DNA of 64,000 nt. Source: G965197675 sp965197675. GTDB taxonomy: Bacteria > Chloroflexota > Dehalococcoidia > Plut-88900. The translations under genes and the position numbers were made by a program. The stretch is from the NCBI GenBank assembly GCA_965197675.1, contig OZ240221.1, positions 1,116,001-1,180,000 on the forward strand. The letters run 5' to 3'. Of this stretch, positions 19,545 to 27,371 are shown piece by piece (the first letter of the stretch is position 1; each line of letters opens with the position of its first letter). Under the pieces are notes generated by a model. It was not told the DNA's origin, searched no databases, and worked only from the letters and a program-made list of their open reading frames with translations.

Positions 19545-20018
19545 TGCCTTACCCCCCCCGCTCATGCCCTTCCCTTCGACTACGCTCAGGGTAAACTTCA
19601 GGCTCAGGGTGACTCTTCGACAGGGCTCAGAGTGAGCGGACACACGACCCCCCCCGGATCCCACTTTCGTGGGAATGACGGATGAAACAACCCTCCGCCC
19701 CACTTCCTATGCCGCCTGTCCCTCCCCGCTCATGGTGAGCTGGTCGAACCAAATGAGCCCGCCGAAGGGAACCAAATGAGCGGACACACGACACCAGTTT
19801 ATCAAAGAGAATCAGATGAGCGCAGCCTCGGTAAGCTCAGGGTGATTCGTGTGATATAATAGGCGACAGATATGAACGTTACACCTCCTAACCGCTCCGT
19901 CATCCCCCACCCCCCTGGATTCCCACTTTCGTGGGAATGACGAATGAAAGGGCCATCCTGAGTTTACCGAAGGGAACCAAATGAGCGGACACACGACACC
20001 AGTTTATCGAAGAGAATC
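19545..20018. repeat. Interspersed repeat field 4
   Basis: The field contains CCTTCGACTACGCTCAGGGT and CTCTTCGACAGGGCTCAGAGTGAGCGG units. Hairpins CCCACTTTCGTGGGAATGACG lie near 19662 and 19922. A segment beginning CGGACACACGACACCAGTTTATC and ending GAGAATCAGATGAGC occurs twice (about 19780-19820 and 19984-20025); the second copy supplies the first possible ATG of the next gene. Confidence 0.8.
19852..19860 (+). promoter_or_regulatory. Extended -10 box upstream of the LPXTG gene
   Basis: TGATATAAT forms a TG-N-TATAAT extended -10 box inside the repeat field, 161 bases before the first possible start of the LPXTG-type gene. A REP-like hairpin unit lies between them, so the promoter may have been separated from the gene by a repeat insertion. 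Confidence 0.35.
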
Positions 20019-20020
20019 AG

Positions 20021-20572
20021 ATGAGCCTTAGACCCTTGAAAATGCCAAAAGCTATTAGCCCCGCCCGATCTCGATTGCTTCTGGGGTTCGCCGCCCTTGT
20101 CGGCTTGCTGGCAGTATACGCCGGGCTCACCCCGGCCGAGGTGTCAGCCCAGCCGCCCCTCCCCATCATCTACGGCGGGACCGCCACGATTGCGGGAAAC
20201 CTGGCCCCCGACGGCACGATGATCACCGCCAGAGTGGGCGGAGGGAGAGAGGGCAGACCGGTGGCCGTACAGAACGGCAAGTTCAGCTTTCTGGTGGCTG
20301 ACCCATCCTTCGATTTCGTGAATCAAGCCGCTGCGGTAGGTGAAATCATCGAGTTCTTTGCCAATGGGGCCAGGGCCCTGGAGACTGACATCTACCGGGA
20401 AGGCAGCTTCATCGAGAAGACCAAAGACCTGAACTTCCCCGAGCTGCCCCAGACCGGCGATGACGCCTTTGCCTCCCTGTGGACACTCCTGGGGCTTATG
20501 GGCGCCTCCAGCCTCCTCCTGGGAATCTTCATGCTTGGAGTCCTGCCCCGCCTCCTGCCCCCTCCCCGCTAG
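20021..20572 (+). CDS. Exported protein with LPXTG-type cell-wall sorting signal
   Basis: This 183-aa protein has an N-terminal signal/transmembrane segment (LLLGFAALVGLLAVYAGL) and a compact exported domain of about 90 residues (YGGTATIAGNLAPDGTMITA and on), which looks like a small carboxypeptidase-regulatory-like beta domain. The C-terminal tripartite signal is LPQTG at 142-146, a hydrophobic helix at about 151-175, and a short tail with one arginine (RLLPPPR). This is the classical sortase substrate layout. The first ATG lies within a repeat copy; ATG 20042 (MPKAI) is an equally good start. No sortase gene is in the window. Function is unknown. Confidence 0.65.
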   Translation: MSLRPLKMPKAISPARSRLLLGFAALVGLLAVYAGLTPAEVSAQPPLPIIYGGTATIAGNLAPDGTMITARVGGGREGRPVAVQNGKFSFLVADPSFDFVNQAAAVGEIIEFFANGARALETDIYREGSFIEKTKDLNFPELPQTGDDAFASLWTLLGLMGASSLLLGIFMLGVLPRLLPPPR

Positions 20573-20573
20573 C

Positions 20574-21130
20574 CCCCCGCTCACTCCCTTCGACAGGCTC
20601 AGGGTGAGCGGACACACGTCCCACACACGGACCCTTTCCTAGAAGTCCCCACCGAGGGAGTGCAGAGGGACACATCCCTCTGACGGGGGGCGTGGGGGGT
20701 GTCCCCCCAGACCCCAAAACATATCTGGGCGGGCGGATGGGGAAAGAGGCGTATGCCTATGTGAGCCAGGCTAAAGATAGCTTGTCAGACAACTACCCCC
20801 GCTCAGGGAGAGCGAACCCCGACCCTGCCCCTATCGGAGACCTTTGAATAACTCCAGCATTGCCCCAAAATGAAGCGCTCCAACTGTCATTACTTCGACA
20901 AGCTCAGCACGGGGTCTGAACGGAGCCCTTCGGCTATGCTCAGGGTAAACTCCGTGAAGTGAAGAATCCAAAACCTCTGCCCGTAAAGCTACGATATATC
21001 AGATGGACCGCTTTGGATTCTTCGTTACACTCAGAATGACAGTGGTATGGGGCTTGGTCGCAAGTTACGCAAAAGTCCCTATCGAGGGAGTCCAGAGGGG
21101 GGTCTGGGGGGGTGTCCCCCCGCTCACTCC
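20574..21130. repeat. Interspersed repeat field 5 with long-element copies B and C
   Basis: After the LPXTG gene come a CGCTCACTCCCTTCGACAGG / GGGTGAGCGG palindrome and copy B of the long element (about 20637-20773: CCGAGGGAGTGCAGAGGGA, GTGTCCCCCCAGA, TATCTGGGCGGGCGG). Further copies of the CTTCGACAAGCTCAGCA type lie near 20895 and 20930. A truncated copy C (21072-21120) has only the CGAGGGAGTCCAGAGGGG and GGTGTCCCCCCGCTCAC parts. No coding is supported between 20573 and 21138. Confidence 0.75.
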
Positions 21131-21138
21131 CTTGTATC

Positions 21139-21777
21139 CTAGGACTGCTTTTCCAGGATGGCCACCTGGGTCTGGGCCGGCATACTCGAAGCGCTCACCT
21201 GAACCCTTCTCTGGGGCTCTACTTCCTTCGCGCTCATCTCCTTCAGGAAACGCGTAAGAGTTTGAGATGAGTCTCCACCCTCGACTGAGCCGGTGTTGTA
21301 GTCCATGGGAATCACAATTCCTGGCTCCAGTAGACTTATAGTCTCCATGGAGGCTCGGAGAGACGCCTGGTCCCCTATTGGCGCCATCAGGACCCTCACG
21401 ACGCCCATCCTTTGAACCTGAGCCTCCGTGAGAGGGCTCTGTAAGCCTCCCAAATGACACAGGACCAGCTCTTCCGCCCCTATGGCATAGAGAATGTTCT
21501 TGCCCGGTTCCTCCCCTCCCAGCAGCTGGTTCCGAGTGGCTATCCCAGTTATCAGGACGTCGGCTACTTCATATTCTCCTGGCCTTCGTATCACTCTGGG
21601 ATACCCGTCCTCGCCGGAGGGCACTTCCATGACCGCATTGCTGCGGCTGAAGGTGACCACCTTTGGGACAACGTTCTTTGGCAATCGAGAGAACACCTCA
21701 TCCGTGGGGTCGGTAACGACGGTGGCGTCTTTTCCACGGATGCTAAAGCATCGGCCTCCGTACCAAGTTATGTCCAA
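21139..21777 (-). CDS. Metallo-beta-lactamase-fold protein with degenerate metal site
   Basis: This 212-aa protein has the overall pattern of UlaG-like/Lactamase_B_3 proteins: the opening ITWYGGRCFSIRGKDATVVTDP, a middle VIRRPGEYEVADVLITGI segment, the VLCHLGGL histidine segment, and VLMAPIGDQ. The normal HxHxDH zinc motif after the second strand is replaced by TFSRSNAVM, so a full binuclear metal centre cannot form. It may have lost hydrolase activity and act as a binding or regulatory protein, or the family may be catalytically distinct. It is divergent from hrcA across 212 bp and faces repeat field 5 at its 3' end. Confidence 0.7.
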   Translation of the reverse strand: MDITWYGGRCFSIRGKDATVVTDPTDEVFSRLPKNVVPKVVTFSRSNAVMEVPSGEDGYPRVIRRPGEYEVADVLITGIATRNQLLGGEEPGKNILYAIGAEELVLCHLGGLQSPLTEAQVQRMGVVRVLMAPIGDQASLRASMETISLLEPGIVIPMDYNTGSVEGGDSSQTLTRFLKEMSAKEVEPQRRVQVSASSMPAQTQVAILEKQS

Positions 21778-21877
21778 CTATCCAACTCCTCTTCATAGCG
21801 TTCTATCATTGGGGATCAACCTGTAAAAGCGTGTTGCGTAGTCAGTATATTGAGTGTCAAAGGCGCATTACAAGCTA

Positions 21878-21906
21878 TTGACATCCCCAATACAGGCTGA
21901 TAACTT
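21878..21906 (+). promoter_or_regulatory. Promoter of hrcA-grpE
   Basis: TTGACA at 21878-21883 and TAACTT at 21901-21906 are separated by 17 bases, 84 bases before the hrcA start. No CIRCE inverted repeat (TTAGCACTC-N9-GAGTGCTAA) was seen in this interval, so autoregulation by HrcA, if any, uses a diverged operator. Confidence 0.5.
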
Positions 21907-21989
21907 CATAACCATCCAACCTGCGGCCTCAGTAAGCTTGAAAAGCATCTGGGCCGATAGCCAACGTCCGTAGAAGGGGGAGGAGCCTC

Positions 21990-23006
21990 GTGTTAACCGC
22001 TCGAAGAGAAGCGGTGCTCAAAGCAATCGTAGGAGACTACATAGACACCGCAACTCCCATTGGCTCCAAGGCTATAGTCGAAAAACAGGGCCTGGGAGTC
22101 AGCTCTGCCACTGTCCGAATGGAAATGGCCTGTCTGGAGGAAGAGGGTTTCATTCTGCGCCCTCACACCTCGGCCGGGGCCATCCCCTCGGACCTGGGCT
22201 ATAGACACTACGTTGAACACCTCACCAATACCATAGAGCTGGCCGCAGTAGAGAAGCAGATAATCCACAGGCCACTCGATAACTCCAGATTAGGCTTGGA
22301 AGAATGGGTCCACCTAACCGCTGCTTTTTTGTCTCAGATCACCGGCAACTTGGCCCTGGTAACCCCGCCCAAAGCTCCTCGAGCAAGGGTAAAGCGTCTG
22401 GAGCTGGTACCGATACAGGAGTTGTACATCCTGTTGATCCTCGTGCTTCAAGAGGCCAAGATCATTCGCCAGCTGCTGTCCGTTCAAGAGCCTGTATCTC
22501 AGGGGGACCTGACTACCATTTCCAACAAGCTTAGTGATATCTTTCAGATGAGCACCTCCTCGGAGATCGAGGCATACGATAAAGACCTCACACCCTTGGA
22601 GCAGCACTTGATGGAGGTAGTCAAGGACTCGCTGAAGAAAGAGGAGTTCAACAGCTACGAAGAACCCCTTTTCGATGGCTTGCATCAGCTCCTGGAGCAG
22701 CCTGAGTTCTCCGATCCGATGCTCCTCCGAGATTTCATGGACGTCCTGGAAGAGCGGGGCTTATTACGAGAGATCATCGAGTCGACGTACTCTGGCCCCG
22801 ACGTACAGGTAGCCATTGGCAGCGAGCTTAAAGAGTCGATAATGCATCACTTCAGCCTGGTCATCGCCGAATATGGGTCGGAGGGCCAGGTTCGCGGGGT
22901 AATAGGCATTCTAGGCCCCAAACGCATGTACTACGACAAGAACATATCCGTAACCGACTACCTGACCAGGATGACAAACCAGATAATGGAAGAGATATAC
23001 AGCTAA
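21990..23006 (+). CDS. hrcA: Heat-inducible transcription repressor HrcA
   Basis: This 338-aa repressor of chaperone genes starts at GTG with GGGGGAGGAG upstream. The N-terminal winged helix-turn-helix (REAVLKAIVGDYIDTATPIG, then SSATVRMEMACLEEEG and the TSAGAIPSDLGYRHYV motif) is typical of HrcA. The C-terminal GAF-like/dimerisation region ends in VIGILGPKRMYYDKNISVTDYL. The length matches the family. It is followed by grpE after 75 bp, probably as an operon from the promoter at 21878. Confidence 0.95.
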   Translation: MLTARREAVLKAIVGDYIDTATPIGSKAIVEKQGLGVSSATVRMEMACLEEEGFILRPHTSAGAIPSDLGYRHYVEHLTNTIELAAVEKQIIHRPLDNSRLGLEEWVHLTAAFLSQITGNLALVTPPKAPRARVKRLELVPIQELYILLILVLQEAKIIRQLLSVQEPVSQGDLTTISNKLSDIFQMSTSSEIEAYDKDLTPLEQHLMEVVKDSLKKEEFNSYEEPLFDGLHQLLEQPEFSDPMLLRDFMDVLEERGLLREIIESTYSGPDVQVAIGSELKESIMHHFSLVIAEYGSEGQVRGVIGILGPKRMYYDKNISVTDYLTRMTNQIMEEIYS

Positions 23007-23081
23007 CCCTCCCCATACGTTTACTAATAGTCATCTCCCGGAGATCTACTACACCACTTCACCTGTACCCCTCCGAGTACC

Positions 23082-23714
23082 ATGGATACCGAAAAAGACA
23101 AATCTTCCGATATAAACCAGGAGTCTGAAGAGGCAGCCGAGGAGACTTCCCAAAAGTCAGATGCAGAGGAGTCGACCTTAGATTCCCTAGAAGAGGCCCT
23201 CGCAAAGGAGAAAGAGCAGTCGGGAAGATATCTGTCCAACTGGCAAAGGGCTCAAGCCGACCTCGTAAACTACAAGAAGCGAGTAGGGAACGAACAGGCT
23301 GAGCTGGCCAAGTATGCCAGCGTCCCTCTTGTCGCCGGTCTACTCTCCGTCCTGGATGACTTCGAAAGGGGGCTGCAGAGCATGCCCCCCAAGCTGATGG
23401 GCCTCACCTGGCTCGAGGGTGTCTTCCTGGTCCACAGAAAGCTTCAGGGCATCTTGGAAGCCCACGGATTGTCGGAGATTAAGGCCTTGGGTGAAGATTT
23501 CGACCCGACTTTGCATGAAGCGGTGATGTACGGCGAGGGGGACGAGGGTAAGGTCATAGAGGAGATGCAGAAGGGGTTTAAACTCCACGACCGAGTTGTA
23601 CGGCCAGCCATGGTCCAGGTTGGGCAAGGCGCCTCTAAAGAGGAAGGCTCAGAGGAGACGCCCGAGCCGCCCACCCCGGAACCCGAAACCGAAGAAAAGA
23701 GCGCCGCCTCCTAG
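23082..23714 (+). CDS. grpE: Nucleotide exchange factor GrpE
   Basis: This 210-aa cochaperone has an acidic disordered N-terminus and a long coiled coil (residues 45-90, SNWQRAQADLVNYKKRVGNE). The beta-wing domain carries FDPTLHEAVMYGEGDEGKVIEEMQKGF and the conserved end LHDRVVRPAMVQVGQG. It promotes ADP release from DnaK. It follows hrcA closely, but no dnaK follows; a repeat block separates it from dnaJ. Confidence 0.95.
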   Translation: MDTEKDKSSDINQESEEAAEETSQKSDAEESTLDSLEEALAKEKEQSGRYLSNWQRAQADLVNYKKRVGNEQAELAKYASVPLVAGLLSVLDDFERGLQSMPPKLMGLTWLEGVFLVHRKLQGILEAHGLSEIKALGEDFDPTLHEAVMYGEGDEGKVIEEMQKGFKLHDRVVRPAMVQVGQGASKEEGSEETPEPPTPEPETEEKSAAS

Positions 23715-23739
23715 CTCATCCTCGCCCTCCTTTCCGTCT

Positions 23740-24112
23740 TTCCCGACCCACTCAGGGTGAGCGGACACCCCCCCGTCATTCCCGTGTCAAGCACGGGAAT
23801 CCATCCCCTAGCCCCTGGATTCCCACTTTCGTGGGAAAGACGAATGAAACAATCCGCCCTGCTCATGCCCTTCCCTTCGAATACGCTCAGAGTGAGCGGA
23901 TATACAGCACGTCCCCGCTCATGGTGAGCTTAGAGTTTATCCTGAGTTTACCGAAGGGAACCATTTGAGCGGATACACTATCTCCCCGGAGGGCGTCGGA
24001 GGTATGTGTCCCTCTGGTGGGGGGCTGGGGCCTGTCTACCGCCAGGTAGAGGTTGTGCCCCCAAGCACGAATACCTATCGGGGCGGACGGGTGGGAACAA
24101 TTCAACTGTATA
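23740..24112. repeat. Interspersed repeat field 6 between grpE and dnaJ, with long-element copy D
   Basis: The block contains a double-hairpin unit (CGTCATTCCCGTGTCAAGCACGGGAATCCA to GGGAAAGACGAATG, about 23772-23848). An AAGGGAACCATTTGAGCGG unit lies near 23920-23970. Copy D of the long element (about 23985-24112) includes a CTACCGCCAGGTAG insert also present in the copy near 53980. It occupies the place where dnaK is commonly found. Confidence 0.75.
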
Positions 24113-24168
24113 TCCCGCTGTGTTTGCCTTATAATAGCTTCAAAGGCACGTAGTAGATCCTGACCGAA

Positions 24169-25296
24169 ATGCGAACCAAACAAGACTACTATCAAGTTCT
24201 GGGGGTGGCCAAGAACGCTTCCGACGAGGAGATAAGGAAGGCGTTCAGACGCCTGGCCTTTCAATATCATCCCGATCGCAACAAAAACCGCGACGCCGGA
24301 GAGAAGTTCAAAGAGATCAACGAAGCCTATGAAGTGCTCAGAGACCCCGATAAAAGGGCGGCTTACGATAGGTTCGGGCATGCAGGCGCCGCCGGTGAGT
24401 CTCCATTCGGGCGGGGTTTTGAAGGTATGGGAGGCTTTGGAGGGTTTGGGGACATCTTCGATACCTTCTTCAGCGGAGCAAGCCGCGATCGGCAGAGACC
24501 CAGGCGCGGCGCAGACATACAGCAAAACGTATCCATCACCTTCGAAGAGGCCGTGTTCGGAACGGAGAGAGAGTTCGATATACGACGCACCGAGGTCTGC
24601 AGTAGATGCCATGGCAACCGCAGCGAGCCGGATAGAAACCCCACCACCTGCACCGTTTGCAACGGCTCCGGAGAAGTCCGCAGAGCGCAGCAAAGCATAT
24701 TTGGACAGTTCGTTAACGTCGCAACCTGTGCTCAGTGTAGGGGAAGAGGCAAGATCATACCCTCCCCTTGCACCCGGTGCGGCGGGATCGGGGCCGAGAA
24801 AAAGACTCGCTCCATCTCGGTTAAGATACCTGCAGGTATAGAGGATGACGCTCAGGTAAGACTCGCTAAAGAAGGCGAGATCAGCCCCAACGGAGGGCCG
24901 AGTGGAAACCTCTATATCAAGGTCAGGGTAAAAGACCATGAGTATTTTGTTCGGAACGGAGATGACATCCTGGTGGAGTACCCCATCAACTACGCTCAGG
25001 CGGCGCTGGGTGACGAAATCGAAGTGCCCACCGTTGATGGGCCGGTGCTGCTCAAGGTGCCGGCCGGGATCCAGTCCGGCAAAGGCGTCAGGCTTAAGGG
25101 CAAAGGCTCTTACAGAATAAATAAAAACAGCCGAGGAGACCAGATCGTCATTGTCAAAGTTGTAACCCCAGAACCCCTTAATAAGCACCAGAAAGAGCTG
25201 TTCCAGGAGCTTTATCGCACCCTGGAGAAAGCCGGCGACCACACCCAAAACGACGGCAAGGGCATCTTCGGCAAGATTAAGGATGCTCTCAAATAA
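24169..25296 (+). CDS. dnaJ: Chaperone DnaJ
   Basis: This 375-aa Hsp40 has a J-domain (residues 1-70 with the HPD motif in FQYHPDRNKN) and a Gly/Phe region (GFEGMGGFGGFGD). The zinc-binding region has four cysteine motifs between about 144 and 208 (CSRCHGNR, CTVCNGSG, CAQCRGRG, CTRCGGIG). The C-terminal substrate-binding domains are present. The first zinc motif departs from CxxCxGxG by lacking its final glycines, but the cysteines are kept. A TATAAT lies at 24130-24135, just after the repeat block, suggesting its own promoter. It ends at a strong intrinsic terminator. Confidence 0.96.
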   Translation: MRTKQDYYQVLGVAKNASDEEIRKAFRRLAFQYHPDRNKNRDAGEKFKEINEAYEVLRDPDKRAAYDRFGHAGAAGESPFGRGFEGMGGFGGFGDIFDTFFSGASRDRQRPRRGADIQQNVSITFEEAVFGTEREFDIRRTEVCSRCHGNRSEPDRNPTTCTVCNGSGEVRRAQQSIFGQFVNVATCAQCRGRGKIIPSPCTRCGGIGAEKKTRSISVKIPAGIEDDAQVRLAKEGEISPNGGPSGNLYIKVRVKDHEYFVRNGDDILVEYPINYAQAALGDEIEVPTVDGPVLLKVPAGIQSGKGVRLKGKGSYRINKNSRGDQIVIVKVVTPEPLNKHQKELFQELYRTLEKAGDHTQNDGKGIFGKIKDALK

Positions 25297-25323
25297 GCTC
25301 CCTACAGGGTTCGTGTCGAGCTA

Positions 25324-25358
25324 AGGGCCACCGCCTCAGGCGGTGGCCCTTGTATTTT
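25324..25358 (+). terminator. Rho-independent terminator of dnaJ
   Basis: A perfect 12-bp GC-rich stem (arms 25324-25335 and 25339-25350) with a TCA loop is followed by TGTATTTT, 28 bases after the dnaJ stop codon. The stem also faces the convergent cyclophilin-like gene. Confidence 0.85.
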
Positions 25359-25379
25359 CAGCTTCAATTGACGATGGAA

Positions 25380-25757
25380 CTATGAATCGACTCGCTCCAA
25401 TGTTACCTCTGCGCCGTTGGGAACCTGTTTCAGAGCCTCCAAGTCTCCTTCCATGGCTCCGACCACATTGACCGCGCTGGCGGGTCTGATCTCGTCCTCT
25501 CGACTAACAGGTGTTGGCCCGAAGAACATGCAAAAAGCCTTCCCCGGCGGCCAGTAAGCTATATCGCCTAAAACCACCACCTCCCGACTATTCTCCTCTC
25601 CCATCTCAACAGGAATGGCAAAGTATATCTCGTTGCCCCAGGTGTTCCCCTTGGCCCTAATAGGTAGGGCATCCCAAATAGCCTGGGCCGTCGCCGTATC
25701 ATCCAACGAAGCGGTAAGCTGAACATCGCCCGCCTTTATCGATATTTTTCTACCCAT
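25380..25757 (-). CDS. Cyclophilin-like fold protein (TM1367-type)
   Basis: This 125-aa protein has the pattern of the bacterial cyclophilin-like (TM1367/DUF3830-related) family: the ASLDDTATAQAIWDALPI helix after two beta strands, WGNEIYFAIP, and GDIAYWPPGKAFCMFFGPTP. Such proteins share the cyclophilin barrel but lack the prolyl-isomerase active-site residues. Function is unknown. It starts at ATG 25757 and is divergent from prmA. It is convergent with dnaJ, with the terminator hairpin between them. Confidence 0.75.
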   Translation of the reverse strand: MGRKISIKAGDVQLTASLDDTATAQAIWDALPIRAKGNTWGNEIYFAIPVEMGEENSREVVVLGDIAYWPPGKAFCMFFGPTPVSREDEIRPASAVNVVGAMEGDLEALKQVPNGAEVTLERVDS

Positions 25758-25841
25758 AGCTTCCTCCTAGTAGTTGGGCTTAATTTAATCATCAGCGCCA
25801 GCAGTGCGCAACCCAGGCAGAACATCATCAAAATGCTGCTT

Positions 25842-25850
25842 TGATATAAT
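25842..25850 (+). promoter_or_regulatory. Extended -10 promoter of prmA
   Basis: TGATATAAT is a TG-N-TATAAT extended -10 box ending 12 bases before the prmA ATG. Transcription would start near 25857, leaving a leader of about six bases and therefore an almost leaderless mRNA with no Shine-Dalgarno. Confidence 0.5.
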
Positions 25851-25862
25851 GGCTCGACGACC

Positions 25863-26747
25863 ATGTCAGACTGGTATGAGTTAAGCATAGAAGTCCTTCC
25901 CGAGACCGTAGAGTCAGTATCTCAGCTATTTCAGCGCTACGGCCGTAGAGGTGTGGTCATCGAACACAGCCACCCTGGAGACGGCAAAGCAGTCAGCGTA
26001 AAAACCTACCTTCCCAGTGATGAATCCTATCAGGAGGCAAAGACTCAGATCGACCTGGGAATACGCTTGCTAAATCTCATTCAGCCGTTATCTCCACTGA
26101 TAGAAAGGCATCTAAAAGAGGAAGACTGGAGCAACGAGTGGAAAAAACACTTCAACGTGCTTCACATCGGGAAGCGGCTGGTCATCTGTCCTACGTGGCT
26201 CGAATACTCGCCCAAATCAAAAGAAGCGATGATCCGACTAGACCCGGGAATGGCCTTTGGTACAGGCCTCCACCCCACCACCCGCATGTGTTTGGAGTTG
26301 ATTGAGCGTACCATCAAACCCGGAATGAGAATCATGGACCTGGGCACAGGAACGGGGATTCTAGCTATCGCGGGAGTTAAGCTGGGAGCAAAGCATGCCT
26401 TGGCTCTGGACACCGACCCAGTAGCCGTTAGAGTCGCCCAAGAGAACGCCTCTATTAATCAGGTCGAAGAGAGGATAGACGTAAGGGAAGGCACTCTAAG
26501 CCATACGGATTCGTCATCTACCTCCAACTTCCATCTCATAGCAGCCAACATCACCGCAAAGACCATCATAAACCTGGCCAAATCCATGGTTAGCTCGCTC
26601 GAGCCAGGAGGCCTGATCATCATCGGTGGCGTACTTGACGTGCAGCTGGAAGAGGTGGAAAGAGCCTTCACTGACCAGGATACTAAAATCAAAGAGGTGG
26701 AGTCGATTGACGACTGGCGTGCCCTGGTGCTCTCGAAGGCTGGATGA
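25863..26747 (+). CDS. prmA: Ribosomal protein L11 methyltransferase
   Basis: This 294-aa SAM-dependent enzyme methylates ribosomal protein L11. The N-terminal substrate-recognition domain (WYELSIEVLPETVESVSQL) is followed by AFGTGLHPTTRMCLELI and the SAM-binding DLGTGTGILAIAG loop near residue 160. The acidic D in ALALDTDPVAV and the AANI motif (LIAANITAKTI) complete the fold. The length is normal. The gene has no upstream ribosome-binding site and sits close to an extended -10 box. It converges on plsY six bases later. Confidence 0.95.
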   Translation: MSDWYELSIEVLPETVESVSQLFQRYGRRGVVIEHSHPGDGKAVSVKTYLPSDESYQEAKTQIDLGIRLLNLIQPLSPLIERHLKEEDWSNEWKKHFNVLHIGKRLVICPTWLEYSPKSKEAMIRLDPGMAFGTGLHPTTRMCLELIERTIKPGMRIMDLGTGTGILAIAGVKLGAKHALALDTDPVAVRVAQENASINQVEERIDVREGTLSHTDSSSTSNFHLIAANITAKTIINLAKSMVSSLEPGGLIIIGGVLDVQLEEVERAFTDQDTKIKEVESIDDWRALVLSKAG

Positions 26748-26753
26748 AATCGC

Positions 26754-27371
26754 TCAGGAGCTTCTTCTCTCAGCGCCCTGTCGAAGCCTGTTCTCGGTGC
26801 CTGATAGCAATCTCTTTATGTTCTCTCGGTGAGTGTAGAGTATGATCAGAGGCGGCACCAGCGCCTGGGCTATATACCCCATAGGCTTCTTACCGACCAT
26901 CACCAGCTTGAGCAAATAGGCAGATCCAACCATAGTACCGGTCAGTGACCCCAGTGACGAGAGCCGGCTCAAGCCCATGACCAGAACTCCAGCGCTAAAG
27001 GACGCTGCGCCCGCAGTCGGGGCTAATGCAAAGAGAGACCCCAGGGCGGTCAGCACGCCCTTGCCTCCCTTGAAACCCAGGAAAACCGACCAGATGTGGC
27101 CACAAGTGGCGGCGACACCAATCGCCACCACTCTTGCTGGGCAGGACAAGAGAAACCTGGCAATACCCACCGGAACGAATCCTTTCAAAAGGTCTATTAC
27201 CAACACCAGCGCAGCAGGCTTAGGCCCCACAACCCGAAACACGTTGGCTGCGCCGATGTTTCCACTGCTATAGTCTCGTATATCCACTCCCCTCGCTCTC
27301 TTTACCACTAGCTGCCCTGTAGGAATTGATCCCAGCAAATAAGCGATCATAAGGAAAACCAGGAAGATCAT
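26754..27371 (-). CDS. plsY: Acyl-phosphate:glycerol-3-phosphate acyltransferase
   Basis: This 205-aa integral membrane enzyme performs the first acylation in phospholipid synthesis using acyl-phosphate. It shows the conserved PlsY motifs: LLGSIPTGQLVVKRARGVDIR, the glycine-rich GNIGAANVFRVVG, and HIWSVFLGFKGGKGVLT. Five transmembrane helices are suggested. The start overlaps the der stop by 4 bp (ATGA), so the two are translationally coupled. Confidence 0.95.
   Translation of the reverse strand: MIFLVFLMIAYLLGSIPTGQLVVKRARGVDIRDYSSGNIGAANVFRVVGPKPAALVLVIDLLKGFVPVGIARFLLSCPARVVAIGVAATCGHIWSVFLGFKGGKGVLTALGSLFALAPTAGAASFSAGVLVMGLSRLSSLGSLTGTMVGSAYLLKLVMVGKKPMGYIAQALVPPLIILYTHRENIKRLLSGTENRLRQGAERRSS

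Noticed and set aside
21800..21990. CIRCE operator for HrcA
   Set aside because: No TTAGCACTC-N9-GAGTGCTAA or close variant was found upstream of hrcA.
23887..25248. Long minus-strand frame (453 codons) opposite dnaJ
   Set aside because: It is an antisense shadow of dnaJ and of the repeat block; no family features and no ribosome-binding site.
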